From JAICTV01 sp035634055 (lineage in GTDB: Bacteria > Planctomycetota > Phycisphaerae > Tepidisphaerales > Tepidisphaeraceae), in assembly GCA_035634055.1 (NCBI GenBank), contig DASQDR010000235.1, positions 1 to 64,000 of the forward strand: a stretch of 64,000 nt of DNA. Direction: 5' to 3'. Of this stretch, positions 52,182 to 61,071 are shown in pieces. The notes below the pieces were generated by a model. That model saw nothing but the letters and a program-made list of their open reading frames with translations, was not told where the DNA came from and searched no databases. How positions within the stretch are numbered: position 1 is the first letter of the stretch; every line of letters begins with the position of its first letter. A program made the translations under genes and the position numbers.

Positions 52182-54776
52182 TCAGGAGACGGCGCCCTTC
52201 CACGTCGTGGTCTGGGTCGAGCCGGTGGTGAAGAAGATCTCGCCGCCGATGGCGTCGGCCACGCCGCTGAAACGCTTGGCGGGGAGCTTGGTCATGGCGG
52301 CCCACTCGTTCTTGGCCGGGTCGAAGGCGTAGACCAGATCGGTGGCGGCGGTGTGGCCGGTCTCGCCCCCGGCGGTGATGATGCGGTCGCCGAAGACGAA
52401 CGTTGCCGACGCGATGTGCGAGATGGCCGTGGGCATGTCCGCCAGGCGCGTCCACTCTGCGGGCTTGGCGGGGTCCCAGACGTGGACGAGCTTCTGGGTG
52501 GTGAGCAACTCGTCGTTCTCGAACTGCCCGCCGATGGCGTAGATCTTCCCGCCGAGCGTGACCACGCCGAGGTGGCTGCGGCCGAAGGGGAGGGCCGCGG
52601 CGGTCTGCCAGCCGGCGGCGGGGTTGTCGAGGTTCAGGACATAGTGGTCGCCAATGTCTTTGCGGCTGTTGTTGTTGCCGCTGACCCAGTGCAGCTCGCG
52701 CCCGAGCAGCGTGAGCCCGCCGCCGGCGACCGCCTTGGGCAGCGCGTTGAAGGCGGTCCACTGCTTGGTGTCGACGTTGAACTTGTGGACCTCGACCGTG
52801 CCGAACTGCTGCGACCAGCCGGTGGTGCCCAGCCCGATGTAGCCGCCGGCGACGTAGATGTCGCGCCCGGCGACGGCGACGCCCGCGTGGGTGAGCCGCC
52901 GGGGCATGTTCGCCAGCGCGGTCCAGGCGTTGGAGGCCGGGTCATAAACGTGCATGGTGTTGACCGGCCCGCCGCTGCCGAACCCGCCGAAGACGTACAG
53001 CTTGCCGTCAACGACCGCGCGCAGCGCCTCGGCCTTGCCCGCGGGGGCGGCGGCGCGGCCGGTCCAGGTAATCGTGTTGCCGATCGGCGTGTCGTTGTCG
53101 CTGATGCGCACCGTCGCGTTGCTGGCGGCGCCGATGGCGTAGCTGCTGTGCGAGACGAGCGTGAGCGTGACGCTCTCGACGCCCTCGGTGTGCGCGTCGT
53201 CCTTCGGGTTGACCGTCACCGTGAGCGACGACTGCCCGGCGGGGATCGTCACCGGCGAGACGAGCGTGTCGTAGTCAACACCGTTGGTGGCCGTCCCCCC
53301 GATCGTGTAGTGGACGACCAGCGGCTGCGAGAGGTCACCGCTGCGCGTGAGGGTGAAGGCGCGCGGGGTCGGGCCGGTCTCCGACGCGTTGGTGGTCGGG
53401 GCGGTCACGTTCAGCACCGGCGTGTTCTCGTTGGCGGCGCTGATCTCGATAAAGCAGATCTTGTTGTTCTTGAAGCCCGTGCCGCTGGCGATGGTGAGCC
53501 GGCCGTCGGTGACGGTCACCAGCGCCTGACCCTCGCTCCAGCGCGCGGCGGAGGTGGCGGTGGCATCCACGACGCGGGTGCCCTCGGCGTCGATCTTGTA
53601 GATGCTGTCGAAGTAGCCCGCATCGCCGGCGACGACGCGCACGGCGTACGTGCCGTTCGGAACCGCCAGCTCCCACTTGTGCGTGCTGAACTGCAAGAGC
53701 GTGTCGTAGCGCTGGTCGGCGGCGTTGGCGAGGTTGCGGTCGCGGGCGTCGCCGGTGTGGGCGACGTTCCAGCCATAAGTCAGCCCGTTGCCGCGGTCGC
53801 CGAAGGCAAGCCCGCCGTCGACCAGGTAGCCCGCCGGTACCGCCGCGCCGGCAGGCTGGAAGTTGATCTTGGTGGCAAACGGGCCGGCGGCGTCGTTGTC
53901 GGCGATGGTCACGCTGGCGGCGCTGGCGGCGGCGACGGTGTAGCTGTCGGACGCCATGATGGTGGCGGTCACCGTCTCGTTGCCCTCGACGGCGGAATCG
54001 TCGATCGGCTTGATCTCGACCGTCGCGCTGGTCGCGCCGGCGGGGATGGTGACGGTGCCGAGGAGCTGCTGGTAATCGTTGCCGTTGCTGGCGGTGCCGC
54101 CGAGCTGGAACAGGACCGTCAGCGGCGACGCCGTGCTGCCGCCGGCGCGGGTGAAGGTGAACAGCCCGCCGCCGCCGTTCTCGCTGGCGGAGGCATCGGT
54201 GTTGGTGACGCTGACGGTCGGCTGCTCCTCGCCGGCGTGGACGGACTTGATGTCCACGAACGCCAGCTTGTTGTTCATCGCGCCCGTGGCGTTGCTGATC
54301 GTCAGCTTGCCGTCGGTCACGTCGACGGTAACGGTTCCCTGGACGAACCGATTGCCGCTGGTCGGCGTGCCGTTGACGGCCAGGGTGTTCTCGACGTTGA
54401 ACTTGTAGACGCTGTCGTTGTAGCTGGCGTCGCCGGCGACGAGGTGGACCTCGTACTGCCCGTTGGCGACGGCCAGCTCCCAGGTGCGGCTGCTGCCGGC
54501 CTGGGTGTGGATGAAGGTATCGAAGCGCTGGTCGGCGTTCACGTTGCGCTCGCGCGCCGAGCCGGTGTTGCTGGTGGTCCAGCCGTAGACCCACCCGTTG
54601 CCGCGGTCGGCAAAGAGGCTGCCGGAGTCCGCCACGTGGTTGGCGGGGACGGTGCTGGTCGGCGGCTGGAAGTTGACGTGCAGGTCCAGCGACCCGTGCA
54701 GGAGCCTGCGCCCCTCGAGGGTCTCGATCAGGGGACGAACTGCCTTCTTCAACGCCGCGAACTTGCGAACCGCCAT
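52182..54776 (-). CDS. Secreted malectin/Calx-beta/Kelch multidomain protein (paralogue 2)
   Basis: The 864-residue product starts with AVRPLIETLEGRRLLHG, containing the E-G-R-R-L-L signal-like motif. It is followed by two copies of a malectin-like carbohydrate-binding module (HVNFQPPTSTVPANHVADSG... and KINFQPAGAAVPAGYLVDGG...), each followed by a Calx-beta-like domain (VLFQLGGTASNGNDYQQL and VHYTIGGTATNGVDYDTL). The C-terminal Kelch propeller ends VFFTTGS-type sequence. The module duplication is visible at protein and DNA level. Malectin domains suggest binding of extracellular glycan, with the propeller as a second binding or enzymatic surface. It is expected outside the cell and shares a promoterless-looking gap with paralogue 1. 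Confidence 0.87.
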   Translation of the reverse strand: MAVRKFAALKKAVRPLIETLEGRRLLHGSLDLHVNFQPPTSTVPANHVADSGSLFADRGNGWVYGWTTSNTGSARERNVNADQRFDTFIHTQAGSSRTWELAVANGQYEVHLVAGDASYNDSVYKFNVENTLAVNGTPTSGNRFVQGTVTVDVTDGKLTISNATGAMNNKLAFVDIKSVHAGEEQPTVSVTNTDASASENGGGGLFTFTRAGGSTASPLTVLFQLGGTASNGNDYQQLLGTVTIPAGATSATVEIKPIDDSAVEGNETVTATIMASDSYTVAAASAASVTIADNDAAGPFATKINFQPAGAAVPAGYLVDGGLAFGDRGNGLTYGWNVAHTGDARDRNLANAADQRYDTLLQFSTHKWELAVPNGTYAVRVVAGDAGYFDSIYKIDAEGTRVVDATATSAARWSEGQALVTVTDGRLTIASGTGFKNNKICFIEISAANENTPVLNVTAPTTNASETGPTPRAFTLTRSGDLSQPLVVHYTIGGTATNGVDYDTLVSPVTIPAGQSSLTVTVNPKDDAHTEGVESVTLTLVSHSSYAIGAASNATVRISDNDTPIGNTITWTGRAAAPAGKAEALRAVVDGKLYVFGGFGSGGPVNTMHVYDPASNAWTALANMPRRLTHAGVAVAGRDIYVAGGYIGLGTTGWSQQFGTVEVHKFNVDTKQWTAFNALPKAVAGGGLTLLGRELHWVSGNNNSRKDIGDHYVLNLDNPAAGWQTAAALPFGRSHLGVVTLGGKIYAIGGQFENDELLTTQKLVHVWDPAKPAEWTRLADMPTAISHIASATFVFGDRIITAGGETGHTAATDLVYAFDPAKNEWAAMTKLPAKRFSGVADAIGGEIFFTTGSTQTTTWKGAVS

Positions 54777-55071
54777 TCGAACAACTCCTGAGGAACGCCT
54801 GGGGGACAGACAGCATATCTCACTACGGAGAAGGGACGACGTCCGGTCGGTGGTTATCGCGCGAAATCTGAGGGGAAAGCGGCTTTCGCAGTCTGCGCGG
54901 TCGGCCCGGGACGCAGAGTCCGCTCGAATTAAGGTCCGGTAGTGTGGTCGGGATTACCGCAGCGATGCGGAGACTGCGCCCCCTTTGAAGGGCGCCGCCG
55001 GCCGCGGGGGAAGCGGCCGGTGCGGAACCCGCCGCGGCGGGGCGAAGCGCCCGCGCGTCATCGCGACGTTA

Positions 55072-56505
55072 TCAGACGTTGATCCACGTGTCGTTCTGCG
55101 GTTGGCTTCCTTCGGTGGTGCCGCCGCTGATGACGATGTGACCGTTGAGCAGATCGGCGCTGGTGGCGCTGAGCGCCACCGGAAGCTCGCCAAGCTGGCG
55201 CCACTTGTTGGTGGCCGGGTCGTACTCCATCACCTGCGTGAGCGAGTGAATTCCCGCCGTGGACCCGCCGGCGGTGATCAGCTTGCCGCCCATGGCGAAC
55301 GTGGAGTTATGGGTGTGCGACGTCGGACGCGGGAGGCTGGCGACGGCGGACCACGTGCCGCTGACGAGGTCGTACGCGTGCACGGCCGCGTCGTTGCCGG
55401 TGTCCTCGTTGAGGTTGTGCTGCCCGCCGACGGCGTAGATCTTCCCGCCCACCTCGGCGAAACCGAGGTGGTTGCGCGGGTTGGGCAGCGCCGGGGCGCT
55501 GATCCACTTGGTGGGCCGGCGCAGGTCCAGGATCCAGTGGTCGCCCATGTCGCGCTTGCGCGAGTCGAGCCCGCCGAAGAAGTGGAGCATGCGCCCCGCC
55601 CGCACGAGCGCCCCCGCCGACCGCGCCGCCGGCAGCGAGAGCATCGCCTGCCAGGTGTCGTTGGTCGTGTCGTAGCGCCAGACGTGCCGCGTCAGCGGCG
55701 ACGAGACGCCCTGCCAGTCGCCGACGTAGCCGCCGGCCAGGTAGATGTACTGGAAGTCGGTGACGGTGCCGGCGTGGTTCAGCACCTCGGGCATGTCCTT
55801 CTTCGTGGTCCACTTGTTGGTGGCCGGGTCGTAGACGGCGACCTGCCCGGTCGCCTTGGTGTCGGCGGTGCGGTAGCCGCCCATCACGTAGAGCTTCCCG
55901 TTGACGACCTCGCCCATGTGCTCGAACTTTGGCAGCGGCGCGGGCGCCACTTCCTTCCACTGGATGCCGGGCGCGACGTAGGGCGTCACCTCGATGGCGG
56001 AGACGATGGCCTGGTCCTTCACCGAGTCGAACCAGAGGTTGAGCCGCCCGTCGCGCACCTTGGTGACGAAGGTCTTCGTGACCGCCGCGTCGCCGCCGCC
56101 CGCGCCGGCGACGTCGAAGTCGTTGAGCGCCAGCACCTTCTCGGAGAAGACGTCGAACGCGCGCTGCCCGGCGGTCGCGTGCGTCGGGTCCATCATCAAC
56201 AGGCGGATGCGGTAGTCGCCGCTTTGGATCGGCAGGGAGTAGGCGAAGTCGCCGAAGCGGCGGGAGTTGTACAGGCCGTCGGAAGTGGTGCCGGCGACGG
56301 CGCCGCCGGTGGTGGAAACGGTTCCGCCGGTGAAGCCGCGGTCCGCCTGCCACACCTTCCCGCTGCTCTCGGTGAAGCCGTTGCCGCCCACGTCAACGCG
56401 CAGCGTGGTTGCGGCCAGCAGCCGGCGGGACTCGAGCCCTTCCATCGCGATGCCAGAAGAAGCCACCACCGCCGCCGCCGCCGATCGCGACATATTCATT
56501 TGCAA
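55072..56505 (-). CDS. Secreted malectin-like/Kelch protein (paralogue 3)
   Basis: The 477-residue product starts MQMNMSRSAAAAVVASSGIA and then GLESRRLLAA, again the E-x-R-R-x-L motif. One malectin-like domain (about 35-180, LRVDVGGNGFTESSGKVW, YRIRLLMMDPTHATAGQRAFDV) is followed by a six-bladed Kelch propeller (LYVMGGYRT, IYLAGGYVGDW, LHFFGGLDSRKRDMGDHWILDL, IYAVGGQHNL, ITAGGSTAG). It lacks Calx-beta domains. Together with the two preceding genes it forms a set of three related surface proteins in the same orientation, separated by 248 and 295 bases. Ligands are unknown; attachment to, or breakdown of, polysaccharide is a reasonable inference. Confidence 0.87.
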   Translation of the reverse strand: MQMNMSRSAAAAVVASSGIAMEGLESRRLLAATTLRVDVGGNGFTESSGKVWQADRGFTGGTVSTTGGAVAGTTSDGLYNSRRFGDFAYSLPIQSGDYRIRLLMMDPTHATAGQRAFDVFSEKVLALNDFDVAGAGGGDAAVTKTFVTKVRDGRLNLWFDSVKDQAIVSAIEVTPYVAPGIQWKEVAPAPLPKFEHMGEVVNGKLYVMGGYRTADTKATGQVAVYDPATNKWTTKKDMPEVLNHAGTVTDFQYIYLAGGYVGDWQGVSSPLTRHVWRYDTTNDTWQAMLSLPAARSAGALVRAGRMLHFFGGLDSRKRDMGDHWILDLRRPTKWISAPALPNPRNHLGFAEVGGKIYAVGGQHNLNEDTGNDAAVHAYDLVSGTWSAVASLPRPTSHTHNSTFAMGGKLITAGGSTAGIHSLTQVMEYDPATNKWRQLGELPVALSATSADLLNGHIVISGGTTEGSQPQNDTWINV

Positions 56506-56652
56506 CTACTCCACATACTGTTCCCACCCCCGCCCCCGCGCCGGGCGGATCACCCGCGGCCGGGCACCGGGATTGCAAGCGTACAGAACAGCGTCTCCGG
56601 TGAGGCGCCTGACGTTTCATACCCGAAGTTCTTCAGACCCAAGGAGGTCAGA

Positions 56653-57348
56653 ATGTTGCGCTTTAGCCAAATTGCCGCACCCGCGGTCGTGGGGATCGGC
56701 CTGCTCGTCGGCGGCGCGGGGTGCGCCAGCGATCGCCCCGACGCCGTCCCCAGCGACGCCGACATTGTCGCCACCGGCACCAAGGATGTGAAGACCACCG
56801 CCGCCCAGGACGGCACCGTCTACGTCTACGACGAGACCGCCGACAAGATGGTCTACACCGGCAAGGTCGAGCGCGGCGACACCGTGCGCGTCGACGCGAA
56901 GAAGAACCGCGTACTCTTCAACGACAAGCCCGCCGTCGAGCGCGACCTGATCGACGACCACGAGTACAAGGTCTACTTCGACCGCGACCCGCGCGGCAAC
57001 GACCCGGCCGTCATCCGCCACCGTGACGGCACCACCGTGATCCAGCCGCAGTCCGGCACGAGCGGCGGCAACGTGATCGTCCAGCCCGCCCAGCCCGGCG
57101 GCACGAGCGTCGTCCAACCGGCCCAGCCGAGCGGCGGCGGCTCGGTGATGGTGCAGCCCGCGCAGCCGAGCGGTTCGATCATGGTGCAACCCGCGCAGCC
57201 GGGCGGCGCGACCGTCATCCATCCGGCCCAGCCCGGCGGCGGCGGCTCGGTGACCGTCCAGCCCGCGCCCGGCAGCGGCGGCAACGCCATCACCGTCCAA
57301 CCCGCCCAGGGCAGCAGCGGCACGACGGTGGTGCAGCCAAGCCGGTAA
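56653..57348 (+). CDS. Lipoprotein with VQPAQP repeats
   Basis: The 231-residue product has a lipoprotein signal (VVGIGLLVGGAGC, lipobox GAGC), so it should be acylated at that Cys and membrane-attached. A small domain follows (about 45-125, DGTVYVYDETADKMVYTGKV, DTVRVDAKKNRVLFND). The C-terminal ~100 residues are seven to eight imperfect repeats of V-x-V-Q-P-A-Q-P-G/S-G, encoded by tandem DNA repeats that may vary in number between strains. An excellent ribosome site (AAGGAGGT, four bases before the ATG) fixes the start. The function is unknown; Pro/Gln/Gly repeats would span or bind cell-wall material. Confidence 0.85.
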   Translation: MLRFSQIAAPAVVGIGLLVGGAGCASDRPDAVPSDADIVATGTKDVKTTAAQDGTVYVYDETADKMVYTGKVERGDTVRVDAKKNRVLFNDKPAVERDLIDDHEYKVYFDRDPRGNDPAVIRHRDGTTVIQPQSGTSGGNVIVQPAQPGGTSVVQPAQPSGGGSVMVQPAQPSGSIMVQPAQPGGATVIHPAQPGGGGSVTVQPAPGSGGNAITVQPAQGSSGTTVVQPSR

Positions 57349-57379
57349 CCGCGCCAGGGCGTGACGCCGCAGCGACAAC

Positions 57380-57420
57380 CGAAGAACGTCCGGCCCCGCG
57401 CGGGTCGGACGTTCTTCGTT
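57380..57420 (+). terminator. Terminator hairpin after the repeat lipoprotein
   Basis: A 13-bp perfect stem cgaagaacgtccg/cggacgttcttcg (57380-57392/57406-57418) has a GC-rich 13-base loop and lies 31 bases past the stop. It is followed by only TT, so efficiency is uncertain. Confidence 0.65.
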
Positions 57421-57594
57421 GCGCGCGTCCCGCCGCGGAGTTCCTTGCGCTAAGAGGGTCGCCCGCGGTTCGCGCGTACGCGAAAGGCGCCAGCGGTGGC
57501 ATCCTGAACGGACGGGCCGAAGAATCGCGGACAGTTGAGTGCTCTCTCCGTCCAAGATTTCTCGCCAACGACCATCGCGCGCATCTTCACGTGG

Positions 57595-57755
57595 CATGGG
57601 CTGCCAGCCCATGGCGTGTGTACCCACACGCTCGCGGCGCAGCCGCGAAGCAGCAATCGCGGAGCGATCTTCTTCTGAACCCAACCCTTGCCTTGTGATC
57701 CGCCGGCCGCGGATTGCTTGATCGGGCTGCGCCCGACGTGCGTGAGCACACGCAC
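57595..57755. repeat. Cluster of REP-like palindromes
   Basis: The gap 57349-57806 holds no gene. It contains a run of compact hairpins: CATGGGCTGCCAGCCCATG (57595-57613, 9-bp arms around one base), gcgtgtg/cacacgc (57614-57620/57625-57631), gcggc/gccgc just after, and gtgcgtg/cacgcac (57738-57744/57749-57755). Clusters of adjacent REP-type hairpins like this are usual targets of RAYT-family transposases. The motif differs from the units bracketing the RAYT-like gene at 13 kb. Confidence 0.65.
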
Positions 57756-57806
57756 CATGGTCTCCCAGCGCATGCCACAAGAGGACATGCGTGCGTCCCC
57801 GCACGA

Positions 57807-58457
57807 TCACCCCAGCACCTTCAGCACGTCCGCCGGGCGCTCGGCCCAGAGGTCGGGGGCGAGGGCGCGGAGCGCTTCCACAAACACCGGGTGCCACGCG
57901 GCGGCGACGCTGATCATCCCGGCGGACCTGCCCGCGCCGATGTCGGCCGGGGAATCGCCCACGAACGCGCAGTCCGCCGGCGCCGCGCCCAGCTTTTTCG
58001 CCGCCGCCAGCGGGCCGTCCGGGGCGGGCTTTTGCCCTGCGACGTCGTCGCCGGTGATGACGGCGGCGAAGGTGTGGTCCCACCCGAGTTGCCGCAGGGT
58101 GATGTCGGCCGTGCCGCGTCCCTTGCCGGTCATCACGCCGATCGGCACGCGCCGCCGCTGCAATTCGCCCAGCAGGGATTCGATCCCCTCGAACGGCCGA
58201 ACGATGGCGGCGTGCTCGCGCTCGTAGCAGGCGTGGTAGGCGTCGACCGCCTCGCCCGCCGGCCGGCCGGCGAGCTCGCGAACGATCATCTGACCATCGG
58301 GGATGCCGAAGCGCGCGATCACTTCCTCGTCGGAGTACGTCTTGCCCGTCACCGGCGTCAGCGCGACGTTCCACGCGCGGACGATCAGCGGGAAGGTGTC
58401 GGCCAGGGTGCCGTCGAGGTCGAAGATGATCGCGCGAGCGGTGCGGTGGGTCGGCAT
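57807..58457 (-). CDS. HAD-superfamily phosphatase (phosphoglycolate phosphatase-like)
   Basis: The 216-residue product has motif I IIFDLDGTLADT, a four-helix cap (subfamily IA), motif II VMTGKG (Thr), the motif III lysine in VAGQKPAPDG and motif IV CAFVGDSPADIGAG. The layout is that of Gph/beta-phosphoglucomutase-type enzymes. The substrate is not certain; phosphoglycolate salvage is the most common role. The ATG at 58457 (MPTHRTARAIIFDLDGT) is close to motif I. It is a single gene, flanked on both sides by repeat-rich intergenic DNA. Confidence 0.9.
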   Translation of the reverse strand: MPTHRTARAIIFDLDGTLADTFPLIVRAWNVALTPVTGKTYSDEEVIARFGIPDGQMIVRELAGRPAGEAVDAYHACYEREHAAIVRPFEGIESLLGELQRRRVPIGVMTGKGRGTADITLRQLGWDHTFAAVITGDDVAGQKPAPDGPLAAAKKLGAAPADCAFVGDSPADIGAGRSAGMISVAAAWHPVFVEALRALAPDLWAERPADVLKVLG

Positions 58458-58525
58458 CGGGCGATTCTAGCGCGGTGGGCCGATGGGGTGTAGCGGACAG
58501 GCACCAGCGACGTCATGCCGAAGCA

Positions 58526-58615
58526 CGATATCGTCCGGAAGCGCGATGTCGTCCGGAAGCGCGATGTCGTCCGGGAGCGCGATGTCATCCCGGAGCGCGA
58601 TGTCATCCCTAAGCG
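58526..58615. repeat. Five tandem copies of an 18-bp unit
   Basis: The unit cgatgtcgtccggaagcg is repeated five times without spacers (58526-58615). It drifts gradually from left to right: the last two copies read gtcatcc in place of gtcgtcc. The last unit runs into the left arm of the large inverted repeat at 58602-58688. All six reading frames are low in coding signal. Confidence 0.88.
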
Positions 58616-58688
58616 TACTCGCGAGGGATCTCGGGCGGGTGAGCCGCTCTCGGTCCCGAGATCCCTCGCGAGTACGCTTAGGGATGAC
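58602..58688. repeat. Perfect 34-bp inverted repeat (large hairpin)
   Basis: The arm at 58602-58635 (begins gtcatccctaagcgtactcg) is perfectly inverted at 58655-58688, with a 19-base loop. It contains the palindromic core tcgcga. It lies 101 bases before the phosphoesterase gene and is joined to the 18-bp tandem array. It could be a cruciform, a strong bidirectional terminator, or the remains of a small non-autonomous mobile unit. Confidence 0.88.
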
Positions 58689-58789
58689 ACCCGCGGGTCG
58701 ATCGCTCTTCCCGTCCTGGGCTCGACTCAACGCCCGCGGCCGCGGACGCTAGATGAGGATGTCCGCCCCCACTGGAGAGTGAGCCGCCG

Positions 58790-60931
58790 ATGAATTGCTT
58801 CATTCGATTTTGCGCGTGCGCGATGGTCCTGGCTTCATGGGTGCTCGCGCCGCGGGCGGCCCTTGGGGACTTCGTCTTCGTCCACGCCTCCGACACCCAC
58901 TTCGGCGCGGGCGAGAACCACCTGAGGGACGCGGAGCTGTTCGACGAGATCCAGAAGCGCACGCCCCGCCCGGCGTTCGTCGTCACCACCGGCGACATCT
59001 GCGAGTACGGCACCGACGCCGAGTACGAGATGTACCGCCAGGCACTGAAAAGCCTCGGCGACGTGAAGCACTTCCCCACGCCCGGCAACCACGATGTCCG
59101 CTGGAACCCGCGCGGCAAGGAAGGGTACACGCGCGGCACCGGCCGGCCGCTGTACGAGAGCTGGGACCACGAGAACGTCCACTTCGTCACGCTCGACTCC
59201 TGCGTGCTGCTCGAGCACTGGGGCCACATCTCCCAGGAATCACTCAACTGGCTGGCCGAGGATTTGAAGAAGGTCGGCCCGGACCGGCCGGTGGTGATCG
59301 GCTTCCACCACTGGATCGGGCGCGAGACCATCCAGGTGGACAACGAGCAGAAGCTGCTGGCGGTGACCGGCCCGTACAACGTCGTCCTGTGGCTCCAGGG
59401 GCACGGGCACAGCGACATCCAATGGAACGTGAACGGCGCGCCGGCCACCATGGTCAAGGGGCTGTACCAGGGCTCGTACAACATCGTCGAGGTGAGCGCG
59501 ACGGAGATGAAGATCACCCGCCGGTTCGTGCCGGACCCGAAGAAGAAGCCGACCGATGAGCTGGTGCGCGACAAGAGCGTGCCGGACGAGAAGATCGCGC
59601 CGCGCACGCGTCACCTCATGACGATCCCGCTGAAGAAGCGGCCCGCGCCCGAATGGTCGGCGACGGCCACGCGCGAGGGTGACGAAATCATCGTCAAAGC
59701 CACCGCGCCCCCCGGCGCCACGCTGGAATATCGCGTTAACACCGACAAGCCCCAGCCGCTCGACGGCTCGGCGCGCATCCCCACCACGCACATGGTGGCC
59801 GGCGACCACGTCATCACCGTGCAGGCCACCCTTGCGGACAAGCGCGCCTACCAGATCCCCGTTCCCGTCACCCTCGCCGGCGTGACGGCCGCGTGGCAGG
59901 TCAACGTCGGCGGAGAGGTGCAGTCGCGCCTCGTCCGTGCCGGCGACCTGCTCTACGTCTCGTCCATGGGGAACGATCTTGTCGCCCTTGACGCCGCCAG
60001 CGGGGAGGAGAAGTTCCGCGTCAGGACCGGCGGCCCGATCTTCTCCGCCTGCCACGTCGACGGCGACACCGTCTACTTCGGCTCGGCCGACCACCACGTC
60101 TACGCCGTCAACGCGCGCACGGGCGAGCAGAAGTGGAAGTGCGAGACCGGCGGAGCCGTGCTGGCCGGGCCGAACGTCGCAAAGGGGATCGCCTGCGTCG
60201 GCACGACCGATACCAAAATCTACGGGATCGACGCCGCCACCGGCTCGGTGGTCTGGACCGTGCCGGGCAAGAACATGTTCCAGAGCAAGACCGCCACCGA
60301 CGGCGAGCGATTCTTCGTCGGCGGGTGGGACAACCACTTCCGCGCCATCGACGCCCGCAGCGGCGAGGTCGCCTGGGACCTGGTGCTGGGGAAAAAGCAG
60401 CGCTACGACAACTTCAGCGCCTTCGCCCCGGCCATCACCTCCCCGGCGGTGGGCAACGGCAAGGTCTTCGTCAGCACCAACGACGGCATCCTGCACGCGC
60501 TCTCGACCAAGGACGGGGCCGAGGCCTGGCAGATCGACTGGAAAAAGATGGGCTACTCCAGCCCGCTCTTCCACGACGGCAAGGTCTACTGCGCGCTGTC
60601 GGACGAGGGGAAGGTGTTCTGCGTCAATGCCGACACGGGCAAATTCATCTGGACCACCCCGACCGGCTCGGTCATCTACGACTCCAGCTTCTGCCACGGC
60701 GGAACGGGCGGCGGCGCCGGCGGCGCGGGAAAGGTCTTCATAGCCAACGTCAACGGCACCCTCAACGCCCTCGACGCCGCGACCGGGAAAATCGACTGGC
60801 AATACCGCATGGGCCCCGGTCACCTCCTGGGCAGCCCGACGGCCGATGAGGCGAAGGTCTACATGGGTTCGATGAGCGGAAAGGTGATCGCCCTGCCCGT
60901 GGAAAAATCACCGGCGACGGCCGCGCGGTGA
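58790..60931 (+). CDS. Secreted metallophosphoesterase fused to a PQQ-type beta-propeller
   Basis: The 713-residue product has a signal peptide (MVLASWVLAPRAALG). The calcineurin-like phosphoesterase domain (about 25-245) shows FVFVHASDTHFG, TTGDICEYG, TPGNHDVRW, IGFHHW and GHGHSD, the full set of metal motifs. A short beta-sandwich-like linker (about 290-370) is followed by an eight-bladed PQQ/BamB-like propeller (repeats such as VVALDAASGEEKFRV, VYAVNARTGEQKWK and LNALDAATGKIDWQY). It should act outside the cytoplasmic membrane, hydrolysing a phosphoester. The fusion is typical of planctomycetes; the substrate is unknown. A GC hairpin of terminator type follows. Confidence 0.9.
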   Translation: MNCFIRFCACAMVLASWVLAPRAALGDFVFVHASDTHFGAGENHLRDAELFDEIQKRTPRPAFVVTTGDICEYGTDAEYEMYRQALKSLGDVKHFPTPGNHDVRWNPRGKEGYTRGTGRPLYESWDHENVHFVTLDSCVLLEHWGHISQESLNWLAEDLKKVGPDRPVVIGFHHWIGRETIQVDNEQKLLAVTGPYNVVLWLQGHGHSDIQWNVNGAPATMVKGLYQGSYNIVEVSATEMKITRRFVPDPKKKPTDELVRDKSVPDEKIAPRTRHLMTIPLKKRPAPEWSATATREGDEIIVKATAPPGATLEYRVNTDKPQPLDGSARIPTTHMVAGDHVITVQATLADKRAYQIPVPVTLAGVTAAWQVNVGGEVQSRLVRAGDLLYVSSMGNDLVALDAASGEEKFRVRTGGPIFSACHVDGDTVYFGSADHHVYAVNARTGEQKWKCETGGAVLAGPNVAKGIACVGTTDTKIYGIDAATGSVVWTVPGKNMFQSKTATDGERFFVGGWDNHFRAIDARSGEVAWDLVLGKKQRYDNFSAFAPAITSPAVGNGKVFVSTNDGILHALSTKDGAEAWQIDWKKMGYSSPLFHDGKVYCALSDEGKVFCVNADTGKFIWTTPTGSVIYDSSFCHGGTGGGAGGAGKVFIANVNGTLNALDAATGKIDWQYRMGPGHLLGSPTADEAKVYMGSMSGKVIALPVEKSPATAAR

Positions 60932-60943
60932 GCACCCTCCGGT

Positions 60944-60971
60944 CCCCTCTCCCTGTACCCAGGGAGAGGGG
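60944..60971. terminator. Perfect hairpin after the phosphoesterase gene, possible terminator
   Basis: A 12-bp perfect stem cccctctccctg/cagggagagggg (60944-60955/60960-60971) with loop tacc lies 12 bases past the stop at 60931. It has the same ccctctccc composition as the hairpin at 52111-52138, suggesting a dispersed terminator-like repeat. There is no T-run. Confidence 0.55.
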
Positions 60972-61071
60972 ATCATTGCGCTCGCGCGGCCGCATCAGAC
61001 TGCGACTACGTCGGGCACTTTCCCATCTGTGCGGGCGCTGCGGATCAATTGCGCTCGCACGCGCGGGCGTG

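Noticed and set aside
52140..54791. 883-codon plus-strand open frame
   Set aside because: It is antisense to the malectin/Calx-beta/Kelch gene, whose domains are clear; the plus frame is Gly/Val/Asp/Arg-rich without any recognised domain.
54985..56652. N-terminal two thirds of a long plus-strand frame leading into the lipoprotein
   Set aside because: It is antisense to the third Kelch gene; the lipoprotein's own ATG at 56653 has an ideal ribosome site and signal peptide.
58526..58615. Short-spaced repeats considered as a CRISPR array
   Set aside because: The five 18-bp units are contiguous without spacers, and no cas genes are in the window.
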